The translations under genes were made by a program, and so were the position numbers. Under the pieces are notes generated by a model that did not search any database, had not been told where the DNA came from, and saw only the letters and a list, made by a program, of their open reading frames with translations. From Natronosalvus vescus (lineage in GTDB: Archaea > Halobacteriota > Halobacteria > Halobacteriales > Natrialbaceae), in the NCBI RefSeq assembly GCF_023973145.1, contig NZ_CP099546.1:186001-250000 (forward strand): a stretch of 64,000 bases of DNA, written 5' to 3'. Each line of letters starts with the position of its first letter. Position 1 is the stretch's first letter. Below are positions 45,000 through 54,579 of this stretch, in pieces.

Positions 45000-45821
45000 T
45001 CACTCGGTGTCGACGTGGGTACTGATCGCCAGCCCGATCACGACGAGACTGAGCCCAAGGATGATCGCTGCGAGGGCCACACCAGAAACGACGATTGCGC
45101 CGGCCGTTCCGTACATCGTGCCCACGGCGGCGACGAGCACGCCGAGTAACGCGAGTCCAGCACCGACGGGTATTCGCCAGACTCGAGTGGCATCCCCCTC
45201 CTCGACCCGCTCGAGCGGATCGACGAGTCGCCACTCTGGGCTGTGGTCTTCCTCGAGGCGGAACTGTCCACCGAGGGTGTCGAGCAGCGCGTTCCCGGTC
45301 GTGCGGACGAAGCCGTCCCGCCACTCGTCCCAGCCCCACGCCCATCCCGACGCAGGCTCGTCCTCGGGATCGACGCGGGCGACGTAGATCGGTTCGCCGA
45401 CCAGGTGGTCGATCGAGGCGGCGTCGTAGCCGACGTCCTCGACGATGCGGGCGAGCAGGTACGTCCGCGACCACGGAATCGGCTTCTCGAGGCGGAACGT
45501 CGTCGTGACGTCGTGTGGGAGCGTGACCTCGAGTTCGACGGTCGTCTCGTCGATCGGCGTCAGTCCGGTGACTCGGCCCTCGACGTAGCCGTCGGGCGTG
45601 GTCATGAGGTCGATGCGGCCAAGTTCGTCCGCGAGATCGTCGGGGGTCGCGGTGGTGCGATCGTCCTGGGCGTCGTCGCCGTCGTAGTTGCTCGAGCGGT
45701 CGTTTGCCGTCGCAGCGGCGTGATCGTCGGACGCCCACCCACGACCAGTGTCACGTTCGGAGTCGATTTCGATTTCGATCTCGTCTCCGTCGTCTTCGGT
45801 GTGACGCCAGCGATCACTCAT
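45000..45821 (-). CDS. Haloarchaeal membrane protein of unknown function
   Basis: 273 residues from ATG 45821 (MSDRWRHTEDDG). The first 60 residues are acidic and disordered, then comes a soluble beta-rich region, and two helices near the end (LALLGVLVAAVGTMYG and IVVSGVALAAIILGLSLVV). No known domain. The longer start at 45923 lacks support. It stands alone. Confidence 0.65.
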   Translation of the reverse strand: MSDRWRHTEDDGDEIEIEIDSERDTGRGWASDDHAAATANDRSSNYDGDDAQDDRTTATPDDLADELGRIDLMTTPDGYVEGRVTGLTPIDETTVELEVTLPHDVTTTFRLEKPIPWSRTYLLARIVEDVGYDAASIDHLVGEPIYVARVDPEDEPASGWAWGWDEWRDGFVRTTGNALLDTLGGQFRLEEDHSPEWRLVDPLERVEEGDATRVWRIPVGAGLALLGVLVAAVGTMYGTAGAIVVSGVALAAIILGLSLVVIGLAISTHVDTE

Positions 45822-46085
45822 CGGTTTCCCTCCGTGTGTGCGTTTGCGGGGTGGCCCCGATCGTTTCGGCTCGAGATAGTCTCGGGTGTGCGTCCCGCTA
45901 TTGACCGTCCTGACCGACCCCATCGCGAACGCGTCGCTGGAACGGAACCCGGTGCCGTCGCTCCGTTGGGTAGCGTAACAGGGGTTTCATCGTGAACGGG
46001 GGTCGAGGGGGCCACGGTCGTCGACTGCGTCTACTGGCGCCGGAGGGATAAGCCGTTCTTTTGTAGCCGATCCAACCACTCCCGC

Positions 46086-46607
46086 TCAGTCGACCAACCG
46101 CTGACAGCTCCCACAGAGGTGTTCTTCCTTGATGTCGACCTCGCGAACCGTGGGCGAGAAGTTCATCACACAGCGCTGGTTGTCACAGTGCTCGAGCCCG
46201 TAGGTGTGGCCGATCTCGTGGACGATCTCCTTGCGGACGCGATCCTCGAAGATGTCCGCCGCGCTCTTGTTCGAGAAGCCGCCGTCGCTCGAGGTCTGGA
46301 GCCGGTAGGTGGAGACGACGCTGCCGCTGCCGTCGAGGTAGGCCAGGCCAAAGACGTAGTTTCGCCGGCGGTAGAAGAGGTCGTGCGGGGTGATGGCGAT
46401 GTTCTTCTCGCCGCGCCCGACGCGCTCGGCCAGCTGGATGAAGGTCTCCGCACAGTACTGGTTACGCCCGGAGTCGTACGCGCCGTTTGGAATCGACTGG
46501 GAATCGTTGACCGTGACGTCACAGTCGTAGACCGAGCGAAGCGCCGCGGAGGCCTCCCGTTTGACCGTCGCAGGAACGGAGCCAACCGGCACGATGTCGA
46601 CGAGCAT
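46086..46607 (-). CDS. amzA: Archaemetzincin metalloprotease
   Basis: 173 residues from ATG 46607. The zinc motif HEIGHTYGLEH (130-140) is followed by Cys141, Cys146, Met148 and the CGSC pair at 165-168, the full archaemetzincin signature with its second zinc site. It is likely a cytoplasmic aminopeptidase-type enzyme. TTTATG at 46632-46637 (minus sense) sits about 27 bases upstream. The UPF0146 gene starts 39 bases away on the other strand. Confidence 0.93.
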   Translation of the reverse strand: MLVDIVPVGSVPATVKREASAALRSVYDCDVTVNDSQSIPNGAYDSGRNQYCAETFIQLAERVGRGEKNIAITPHDLFYRRRNYVFGLAYLDGSGSVVSTYRLQTSSDGGFSNKSAADIFEDRVRKEIVHEIGHTYGLEHCDNQRCVMNFSPTVREVDIKEEHLCGSCQRLVD

Positions 46608-46631
46608 AGCAACGTCTATGCCGTCCCGTGG

Positions 46632-46637
46632 CATAAA
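46632..46637 (-). promoter_or_regulatory. TATA-like box of amzA
   Basis: TTTATG on the minus strand, about 27 bases before ATG 46607; it overlaps the short space before the divergent UPF0146 start. Confidence 0.45.
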
Positions 46638-46646
46638 CATCCCGCC

Positions 46647-47051
46647 GTGGCACGCTTTCGCCGGAACCAGGCAGCACTCATCGAGAAATTGGCCGCCTAC
46701 GACGCCCTGGTCGAGATCGGAATCGGTCGCCGGACGGGGGTCGCGAGCGCGCTGCTCGAAGGCGGGTGTTCCGTCGTCGCGACGGACATCCAGCATCGTG
46801 AGGTTCCTGACGATCTGCCGTTCGTCCTCGACGACGTGACCGATCCGACGCTCGCACGCTACGCGGATGCCGACGCGCTCTACGCACTGAACCTGCCGCC
46901 GGAGTTACACCGTCCAACGCTCGAGGTTGCGCGGGCAGTCGACGCCGACTTCCTGTTTACGACGCTGGGTGGCGACCCGCCGCTAGTCCAGGTTGAGCGG
47001 GTGGCACTCCCTCGAGAGACGCTATTTGTGGCGCGCCGAGCTACCGGATAG
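46647..47051 (+). CDS. UPF0146 family protein
   Basis: 134 residues from GTG 46647. A Rossmann-like pattern (VEIGIGRRTGVASALLEGG, VVATDI) and the family's ALYALNLPPELHRP match UPF0146, which looks like a degenerate SAM-methyltransferase fold. Role unknown. The frame is open far upstream, but the fold begins here. Divergent from amzA. Confidence 0.85.
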   Translation: MARFRRNQAALIEKLAAYDALVEIGIGRRTGVASALLEGGCSVVATDIQHREVPDDLPFVLDDVTDPTLARYADADALYALNLPPELHRPTLEVARAVDADFLFTTLGGDPPLVQVERVALPRETLFVARRATG

Positions 47052-47119
47052 GGTGACACCCATACGCACCCTGTGTATGCCGGGTGCACACTTCTCCCTA
47101 CAGCAGCGCTGGCTCGAGC

Positions 47120-47566
47120 ATGCGCATTTCGATCCCCGGACTACCCGGCGTTTCCTACGACACCGACGGCCAATCGACCGCACTCACCGTCGCGCTCACT
47201 GCGGCGGGGCGACGGGCACCGAAACCACACGGCTACGCGGTTCAGGTGCTGCCGTACCTCTGGGAACTGGAGATCGATCTCCAGGAGGTGCCTCCCGACC
47301 ACCCGATCCAGTATCTTCACCCCGACGGGGCACGCAGCGTGCAGTCGGCCGCTCCTCACGAGTCGCTCGAGGTGGCCGCCGGCAACGTCGACCGACTCGG
47401 TCGGCTGCTGTGGGCTATTAGCGAGGAGACCGAACGGGGCTTCGAACAGCTGGCTGGTGCGGAGCCGATCGAGACCCGCGAGCACGCCGACGGCGGCGTC
47501 GTGATCGAGATCGACGACGGGTCGCTCGAGGACGATTCCGGATCGGGCTCGACTGACCGCTCTTGA
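47120..47566 (+). CDS. Hypothetical haloarchaeal protein
   Basis: 148 residues from ATG 47120 (MRISIPGLPGVSYD). It has a compact N-terminal part (HGYAVQVLPYLWELEIDLQEV) and an acidic tail (EIDDGSLEDDSGSGS). I do not recognise a family. The longer start at 47084 is less likely. It follows UPF0146 on the same strand by about 70 bases. Confidence 0.6.
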   Translation: MRISIPGLPGVSYDTDGQSTALTVALTAAGRRAPKPHGYAVQVLPYLWELEIDLQEVPPDHPIQYLHPDGARSVQSAAPHESLEVAAGNVDRLGRLLWAISEETERGFEQLAGAEPIETREHADGGVVIEIDDGSLEDDSGSGSTDRS

Positions 47567-47633
47567 ACATTCACATCATTTCGAATTGTGCGTTGACACA
47601 TAGTGCGAGCACATACCCGCGTCTTCACAGTAG

Positions 47634-48796
47634 TTGCCGAAGTGTCTGAGAGACGGGTATCTCTGGTGGAACCGTACGATGAGTATGGTCGCTCCCGTCG
47701 AGGCACGGCAGGTCTGCCGTGCCGCAGGATCGTTGCTGTATCCGCCACTTGACTTCGGAACGAAGGTCAACGGCACCTATCCGAGTGAGGACTTCGCCTG
47801 GGTCCTCACTCGGAATGCATTCGAACAGGAGTTTACCAACACCAGTGCCAGACACCTGTAACTTACCAGAGGCGAGATGCTCGATCTCGACGACCGCAGT
47901 CCGCTAGCGAAATCACTCCTGTACAATCTTGGCACGATGGACGTGGACGCCATTGACGGCCAGTTCGATGGCGTCCGCGACCAATTCATCGCTCAGGCAC
48001 GCAAGGCTCGTCGCTTCCCGACCACTGCAGAGGTCGCCCTAGACCTCCACGAGTGGCTCTACTACGGCTCGAAGCAGACACCGATGGTGGCACGAATCAA
48101 CCCGGATCGTGGAACGAATCTCGCCTACGTCTTCGTGACACTCTGCATCGTTTCACCGTCAACACGCTTCACGCTCGCGTCCAAGCACGTTCCTCGAACC
48201 GACACAACGTCGCTGATTGGAGCGATCCTGGACATGATCGAGACGGCACGAGAAGCCGTCTCGATCACCCGTCTCTACTGTGACCGTGGTCTCTATCGGG
48301 TGGAACTGGTCAACGCACTTGTCGATCTCGACGTGGAGTTTGTGATGCGCGCACCCAAAACACCAGGAATCAAGCGCGTCCTCTCTGAGCACGACGCCGA
48401 GAGATTCGTCACCAACTACGAGTTAGTCAGGAGAGCCTCACCGACGATGCGAGTGCCGGTGACGCTCGTCGTCGTCCCGCACAACTCGCGGGACGACGAC
48501 TCGCTGTGTCTTATCACGAACCGGACGAGAACGGTTGACGAAGCGGTGCCACTCGCTCAGGCGTATCAGCGCCGGTGGGGAATAGAAACGTCCTACCGGA
48601 AAACCGGTGGGTTTCTGCCCCGAACCACGTCGCCAGTGTTTGCGGTGCGGCTGTTCTCTTTCTGTTTGCTGTGGCAGTGTACAATCTCTGGATCATCGTG
48701 TGTCTGTTGCTCTCTGAGCAACGGCGAGTGAGAACACGGCCAGCCGTGTCAACGGCGACATTTCGGTTCTTCCTGGGCACAGTGACGTACGGCTGA
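47634..48796 (+). pseudogene. Decayed IS4-superfamily (ISH3-like) transposase
   Basis: About 390 codons in total. The N-terminal part stops at TAA 47859-47861, where a conserved LTRGEMLDL would continue; a GAA-to-TAA change would explain it. The main part holds DDE-type features: DLHEWLYYG, YCDRGLY and the Y-x2-R-x3-E motif (YQRRWGIETSYR). Near 48653-48662 a one-base loss shifts the frame; the end (FLFAVAVYNLWIIVC) continues in another frame to 48796. I see no clear inverted repeats at the ends, so the element is degraded. Confidence 0.8.
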
Positions 48797-49127
48797 CCGT
48801 CTTGAGGGCGCTAGCCCGGGTCAGCACGCCTTTTCGTACTGGCGAGACTCTCTGTCAGCGTGAATTACTTGTCTCGTCCGTCACTGCCGGCTCAAACCAC
48901 TGCTCGAACAACCGACTTAACCCGAATTTCAGTGACCGCGCCCTGTTTCAGCGAGCGCTCTGCAATCTGAATCGGCAACTACTCTTCAGGCGCGGGAGGA
49001 GGTCAACACCCTCTGACCCGTCGACTGGCGACGATCCACGACAACTGCGGTCGGTCACAGCTTCGAGACCCACCCAACATCTGCACCCTTCGGAAGGGTT
49101 TACCTCGTCCGCGCGATTGACTCGCAC
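48797..49127. other. Intergenic stretch after the transposase remnant
   Basis: About 330 bases. The end, GGGTTTACC near 49096-49104, could serve as the promoter of serA about 29 bases on. No gene is supported. Confidence 0.4.
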
Positions 49128-50711
49128 ATGAAGGTGCTAGTCACCGATCCCATCGACGATGCGGGTCTGGCCGTGTTGCGGGACGCCGGCCACGAGGTCG
49201 AAACGGGCTACGAACTCGAGGGCGAGGAACTCCTCGAGGCGGTTTCTGCGGCGCATGGACTCATCGTCCGCTCTGGAACCGAGGTCACCCGGAGTGTCCT
49301 CGAGACGGCCGAGAACCTGGTCATCGTCGGGCGAGCGGGGATCGGTGTCGACAACATCGACATCGATGCAGCCACGGACGAAGGGATCATCGTCGCCAAC
49401 GCCCCGGAGGGGAACGTTCGTGCGGCCGCCGAACACACCGTCGCGATGACGTTCGCCGCCGCCCGATCCATTCCACAGGCACACGCTCGTTTGAAGGTGG
49501 GTGAGTGGGCGAAAAGCGACTACCTCGGCACCGAACTCAACGGCAAAACCCTCGGCGTCGTCGGCCTCGGTCGCGTCGGCCAGGAGGTCGCCAAAAAGCT
49601 CGACGCCCTCGGAATGGACGTTGTCGCCTACGACCCGTACATCTCCGAGGAGCGCGCCGAGCGCATCGGGGCCGAACTCGCCGACCTCGAGGCGTGTCTC
49701 GAGCAGGCGGACTTTCTGACGATCCACACGCCCTTGACCCCCGAGACGGAGGGGCTCATCAGCGACGCCGAACTCGAGCGCTTCGGCCATGGCTACGTCA
49801 TCAACGTCGGCCGGGGTGGCATCATCGACGAAGACGCCCTCGCCGCGAAGGTCGAAGACGGGACGGTCGCCGGCGCAGCCCTCGACGTGTTCCGCGAGGA
49901 GCCACTCCCCGAGGAGTCGCCGCTGCTGTTCGTCGACGACATAATCGTCACGCCCCACCTCGGTGCGTCGACGGAGGCCGCCCAGGAGAACGTCGCGACC
50001 TCAACGGCGAGCCAGGTCGTCGCCGCCCTCGGGGCCGAACCCGTGGCCAACGCGCTGAACGCGCCCTCGATCGACGAGAGTGCGTTCCCGCGAGTCGAGC
50101 CCTACATCAACATCGCCGAGACGGCGGGCAAAATCGCCGCCCAGCTCCTCGATGCTCGCATCAAATCCATCGAGGTTCGCTACGAGGGCGAGATTGCCGA
50201 CGAGGACGTCGAGTTCGTTACCGCGAGCGCACTGAAGGGCGTCTTCGAACCGCTCGAGTGGCAGGTCAACGCGGTCAACGCCCCCCAGATTGCCGAGGAT
50301 CGAGGCGTCGAGGTAACGGAGTCCAAGAGCCACCAGACGGCGGACTTCCAGAGCCTGATCTCGGTGACGGTCGCGAGCAGCGACGATGCGATCACCGTCG
50401 ACGGGACGCTCTTCGCGGGCGACGATCCGCGAATCGTTCGGATCGACGACTACCGCGTGGACGCCATCCCGCACGGCAAGATGGTCGTCACCCGGAACAC
50501 CGACGAACCCGGAGTCATCGGCCTCATCGGTACCGTGATGGGCTCTCACGGCGTCAACATCGCGGGGATGTTCAACGCCCGCGAAGCCCACGGTGGGGAG
50601 GCGCTGACGGTCTACAACGTGGACGGCGACGTCCCCGAGGAGGCCAGGGAAGAACTCGAGCGCGACGAGCGGATCATCGGGGTTCGGTACATTACGCTGA
50701 ACGGGCAGTAG
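49128..50711 (+). CDS. serA: D-3-phosphoglycerate dehydrogenase
   Basis: 527 residues, the long form. It oxidises 3-phosphoglycerate to 3-phosphohydroxypyruvate, the first step of serine synthesis. The NAD-binding motif GLGRVGQEVAKKL (about 147) and catalytic region (VGRGGIIDEDAL, TPHLGASTEAAQ) are present, followed by the intervening domain and a C-terminal ACT domain (GLIGTVMGSHGVNIAGM) for feedback by serine. It stands alone after the transposase remnant. Confidence 0.96.
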   Translation: MKVLVTDPIDDAGLAVLRDAGHEVETGYELEGEELLEAVSAAHGLIVRSGTEVTRSVLETAENLVIVGRAGIGVDNIDIDAATDEGIIVANAPEGNVRAAAEHTVAMTFAAARSIPQAHARLKVGEWAKSDYLGTELNGKTLGVVGLGRVGQEVAKKLDALGMDVVAYDPYISEERAERIGAELADLEACLEQADFLTIHTPLTPETEGLISDAELERFGHGYVINVGRGGIIDEDALAAKVEDGTVAGAALDVFREEPLPEESPLLFVDDIIVTPHLGASTEAAQENVATSTASQVVAALGAEPVANALNAPSIDESAFPRVEPYINIAETAGKIAAQLLDARIKSIEVRYEGEIADEDVEFVTASALKGVFEPLEWQVNAVNAPQIAEDRGVEVTESKSHQTADFQSLISVTVASSDDAITVDGTLFAGDDPRIVRIDDYRVDAIPHGKMVVTRNTDEPGVIGLIGTVMGSHGVNIAGMFNAREAHGGEALTVYNVDGDVPEEAREELERDERIIGVRYITLNGQ

Positions 50712-50771
50712 TAGCACTCACTCGAGGCGCTGAAGGGACAGTTCTACGCTCTCGCTCGAGGCTCCCTTACT

Positions 50772-52328
50772 TTAACTGAACTTTTGCACCGTCACGTCGA
50801 GCGTGTCCAGATCCACGATCGGCGCGTACCCCGAGTCGGGGTTGATGTTGACGCTCTTCTGAAAATCGGTCTGGGACTGCCAGCAGCCGGAGTTGATCGC
50901 CAGCACGTTGTGATACTTCCCGAAGCCGAGTTTGTGGACGTGACCCGTGTGGAAGATGTCCGGCACCTCGTCGATGATCAGGTAGTCCTTCTCCTCGGGG
51001 GCCAATCGGGTGTGGCCGCCGAACTGGGGTGCGACGTGACGTTTCTTCAGGAGGTGGTACATCGCCTTGTGTGGCTCGTCGTAACTCGCCTTCTCCGCTG
51101 GGAGTTCGGCGATCACTTCGTCTAAACTGACGCCGTGGTACATCAGGACGGAGACGCCCTCGAGGGTCACCGTCGACGGATTGCTGACGATCCGGGGGTC
51201 GTGGGCGTCCATGATCCCGCGCAGACGTTCGTTGAATCCCGGCTGGGGTTCGGCGAGGCGGACGGCGTCGTGGTTGCCCGGGATCATCACGATCTCGAGG
51301 TCGCCGGGAACCTGTTTCAGGTACTCGTTGAACAGTTCGTACTGGTCGTAGATGTCGACGACGTCGAGTTCCTCGTCCTGGTTCGGGTAGACGCCGACGC
51401 CCTCGACCATGTCGCCGGCGATCAGGAGGTACTCGACATGCTCGGCGTCCTCGGTGTGGAGCCAGTCGGTGAAGCCGTTCCAGGCGTCGTGCATGAACTC
51501 CTGGCTGCCGACGTGGACGTCGCTGATGAGCGCCGCCTGGACGTGGCGGTCGGCCGTCGAAGGCTGGTGCGTGCGTGGAACGTCCGGGAAGTACATCGAA
51601 TCGACGAAGGCGATCCCCGAGTCGTCGGCGAGGGTGCCCTCCATCGCGAGCGCCTCGTCACAGAGCAACTCCTCGACGAGGTCGGCGTACTCCCGATCCT
51701 TCATCACCAGCCACGGGAACGTACCGGTGGCGTCCTCGAGTTCGACCAGCCAGTGACCGCTCGCCGTCGACCGAATGTCGTTGACCAGGCCGACCATTGC
51801 CACCTCGCTGCCGCCGGGCATCGACTCGATCGAGGTCGCGGGCCGGTGGTTGACCCGCCCGCGCAGTTTCGAGCCGAGGCGCTCGAGGCGGTCGCGAAAG
51901 ACGGCGACGAAGTCCTCGTACTCGCCGGTGCCGGTGCTCTCACCGGTCATGTCGTTCGTGATCGCGACCGCTTGCCGGCTCGTATCGATCGCCGACCGTG
52001 GTGCGTCCGACCCCTTCGTTTCAACTGGAACTGACCCAGCGCTGGAGGCCGGTTTTGTGGGCTGTGTTCCAGTCGAAACAGGGGGGTCTGTGGTTGCGTC
52101 CAGTGCGGTCGTGTCCGTCTCGGACGCGTCACCCCTGGCACGCTCGAGGGCCGCCCGAACGTGGGCCGTTTCGAGGACGAGTGCGTTCTCGGGCGCCCCG
52201 TCGATCGCCTGCTCGAGCAGTGCGAACGGCTCGTCGGCACTGGCGATGAGTGTCACGGCTTCCCGTTCGGCGTTGTAGCCGCGGCTCGTGAGTTCACTGA
52301 CGATCCGGGCCGGCCCCTCTAATGGCAC
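50772..52328 (-). CDS. polB: DNA polymerase D small subunit (DP1)
   Basis: 518 residues from GTG 52328 (MPLEGPARIVSELTSRGYNAEREA). The frame extends to 52655 but that part is low-complexity and overlaps the next gene. An OB-like domain (~170-260) precedes a calcineurin-like phosphoesterase with intact metal motifs: LISDVHVGSQEF, IAGDMVEG, IPGNHDAVR, MYHGVSL and TGHVHK. This subunit is the 3'-5' exonuclease of PolD. It is divergent from a signal peptidase gene, an arrangement known in other haloarchaea. Confidence 0.94.
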   Translation of the reverse strand: MPLEGPARIVSELTSRGYNAEREAVTLIASADEPFALLEQAIDGAPENALVLETAHVRAALERARGDASETDTTALDATTDPPVSTGTQPTKPASSAGSVPVETKGSDAPRSAIDTSRQAVAITNDMTGESTGTGEYEDFVAVFRDRLERLGSKLRGRVNHRPATSIESMPGGSEVAMVGLVNDIRSTASGHWLVELEDATGTFPWLVMKDREYADLVEELLCDEALAMEGTLADDSGIAFVDSMYFPDVPRTHQPSTADRHVQAALISDVHVGSQEFMHDAWNGFTDWLHTEDAEHVEYLLIAGDMVEGVGVYPNQDEELDVVDIYDQYELFNEYLKQVPGDLEIVMIPGNHDAVRLAEPQPGFNERLRGIMDAHDPRIVSNPSTVTLEGVSVLMYHGVSLDEVIAELPAEKASYDEPHKAMYHLLKKRHVAPQFGGHTRLAPEEKDYLIIDEVPDIFHTGHVHKLGFGKYHNVLAINSGCWQSQTDFQKSVNINPDSGYAPIVDLDTLDVTVQKFS

Positions 52329-52443
52329 GTTCTGGGTATTCTCGAGTGGCGATAAAAGGCTAGCGAATGTCTCGATAGGTGGGATGTTTACGTCCTTCCC
52401 CGGAACAGAAAGTTGATTGCCGACGCCCCCAAACCGAAGGCCG

Positions 52444-53685
52444 ATGAGCGGTAACGGTGCCGACGACTCAGGTGAGGACTCGAGCGATCGCTCCGGGTCG
52501 TCGGATCGCCGTGACGAAGGCTGCGACCCAGACGCGGATCGGCGGGACGAGCCCCGATCCGACTCACCTCCTGTTGCTGACGATGCATCGGGCTCGAGTA
52601 ATCCCGAAGCCGATGATGATACCACTGTCTCGGACTCGAGGCATTCTGATACCAATAATGCGGACTCGAGGCGCGACCTTGATCGCCCGTCTCACTCGAG
52701 TTCCCACCGAGACGATACACAGTCACCGGAATCGGACGACGAGCCCGAAAATCGGACACCTGAGTGGGCTCGTGACCATTCCGGTGGCCCGGCGTCCCCC
52801 GGACAGACGGCAACCGACAGCGACACAGGCCGACGATACGACTCGTCGCCACCGCCACGGAAACGACCCGACGACGATCGGGTGACGATCGAAGACGACG
52901 GCGTCGTCCGCTGGTTTTTCAAGACCGATCACGGCACGGTCGTCGCCGTCCGTGACATTCTGAGCAGCGTCGCCCTCGTCGCGTTTATCGGCCTGCTCCT
53001 GTTCGCCATTAGCGGGATCTGGCCCCCGCTGGTCGCCGTCGAGAGCGGTAGTATGGAGCCGAACATGGAGCGTGGTGACATGATCTTCGTCGTCGCCGTC
53101 GACCGGTTCGTCGGCGACGGCCCCGTCGACGGAACCGGTGTCGTTACCCTCGACACGGGTGTCGAAAACGGCCACGAGAAGTTCGGAAAACCGGGTGACG
53201 TAATCATCTTCAGACCGAACGGGGCGGCGCACGAGACCCCGGTGATCCACCGGGCACACTTCTGGGTCGAGGAAGACGAAAACTGGGTCGACGAGCAAGC
53301 AAACCCCGAGTACGTCAACGGCAACAGCTGTGATCAGATCCAGGCCTGTCCAGCCCCACACGACGGCTTCATCACCAAAGGTGATGCCAATAGCGTGTAC
53401 GACCAGACGACGTGGTCACGCGGTGCGGATACGACGGTCGTCAAACCCGAGTGGACGACCGGAAAGGGAATGTTCCGTATTCCATGGCTCGGCCACATCC
53501 GCCTCGGCTTCGAGCGACTCTTCCCGTCGATGATCGCGATCGGGTTCCAGCCCGGCGTCTCTGTCCCAGTCTCGAGCGGTTTGCTCCCGCCGCTGTCGCT
53601 CTCGACGACCCTTGTCGGTACGGCGGGCGCGATCGGTTTCGCCCGCGTGTCGCAGGTGGATCGAGGTCGACGTCGACGGTTCTGA
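52444..53685 (+). CDS. S26 signal peptidase with long disordered start (Sec11-like)
   Basis: 413 residues from ATG 52444. The first 155 are disordered, rich in Ser, Asp and Arg. A helix (about 170-190) precedes Ser203 in SGSMEPNMERGD, His269 in PVIHRAHF and Asp314 in TKGDAN. A further helix lies near the end. It is the general archaeal Sec11-type enzyme, set apart from the two module enzymes by its long start and lack of an Ig-like tail. It probably handles bulk exported proteins. Confidence 0.9.
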   Translation: MSGNGADDSGEDSSDRSGSSDRRDEGCDPDADRRDEPRSDSPPVADDASGSSNPEADDDTTVSDSRHSDTNNADSRRDLDRPSHSSSHRDDTQSPESDDEPENRTPEWARDHSGGPASPGQTATDSDTGRRYDSSPPPRKRPDDDRVTIEDDGVVRWFFKTDHGTVVAVRDILSSVALVAFIGLLLFAISGIWPPLVAVESGSMEPNMERGDMIFVVAVDRFVGDGPVDGTGVVTLDTGVENGHEKFGKPGDVIIFRPNGAAHETPVIHRAHFWVEEDENWVDEQANPEYVNGNSCDQIQACPAPHDGFITKGDANSVYDQTTWSRGADTTVVKPEWTTGKGMFRIPWLGHIRLGFERLFPSMIAIGFQPGVSVPVSSGLLPPLSLSTTLVGTAGAIGFARVSQVDRGRRRRF

Positions 53686-53817
53686 CGGTTCGGGTTCTCG
53701 TTTTGGTCTCGATTGGGTCTCATGTCCCGTCTCTCGAGTTCCGAGTTCCGTGTCTCGTTTGAGGCTCGAGTCTCGAGAGTCCCGTATCACGAGTGCTGCG
53801 AGTACCGTGAGCACGCC

Positions 53818-54408
53818 CTACGACGTCGTTCTGTCGTCGACACCTGTCCCGAACGCCTCCGTTTCGATTCGAACGGCTTTCGGCGTCGGCCCCACGAGAG
53901 CGAACCCCGATTCGGTTGTCAGCCGGACGCTGGCGTTCGCTCGCGGTCGGTCGCTCGGAGTCGTTCTAGCGCTTTCGAACGCTTCGTCCCTGATTCGCGT
54001 CTCCGTCCACGCCGCCCGCTCGAACGCCCGACGCCAGGCTTCCGGGATCGTCGCGTCAGATCGATTGTCCGTCTCGCCTTGCTCGGGCCCGTCGGATTCC
54101 GTTTCGGTGTCCTCGATTGCTCCGTCGTCGAAACCGAACCACTCCCCCTCCTCGAGATCCCAACCTGGGGATTCCATTCGGCTCTCGCCGGCCTCGAGTT
54201 CGCGGGCCACTCGCTCGAGTTCCTCGAAGAGCTCGCTCGCGACGGTGTCGTCGGCGTCGATCGATTCGTCTCGAGTTGGATCATGTGCGCCGTCCGCGCT
54301 GGCCAGCACGTCTTCGGGCGAATCGACGCCGAAGGCATCGAGTACAGCGTCCGGGTCGGGATCGATCTCCTCGAACACGTCCGTTTCGTCGGTGGGCTGA
54401 TCGTCCAT
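53818..54408 (-). CDS. Conserved haloarchaeal hypothetical protein
   Basis: 196 residues, acidic throughout. A helical middle (TVASELFEELERVARELEAG) and a C-terminal beta part (NASVRLTTESGFALVG) are visible, with disordered parts between. No known domain. It sits next to the heme-NO-binding-like gene on the same strand. Confidence 0.6.
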   Translation of the reverse strand: MDDQPTDETDVFEEIDPDPDAVLDAFGVDSPEDVLASADGAHDPTRDESIDADDTVASELFEELERVARELEAGESRMESPGWDLEEGEWFGFDDGAIEDTETESDGPEQGETDNRSDATIPEAWRRAFERAAWTETRIRDEAFESARTTPSDRPRANASVRLTTESGFALVGPTPKAVRIETEAFGTGVDDRTTS

Positions 54409-54579
54409 GGGTGCCCGCCCGTTCCAGACGGCTCCCCTTGGTTAGCCCCCTGCTACCGTCTCACAACATTGCCTGGCAGCGTCGTTGCGTCGAGTTTGGC
54501 AGTGCCTACTCGTCTCTCGTGAGCAGGGTCTCTGCGTGGGGACAAGCGCTCCTATGCGCCCGCTCACTCGAATCCGACC

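Noticed and set aside
48802-49131. 109-codon frame after the transposase remnant
   Set aside because: No domain and it overlaps the serA promoter; likely chance.
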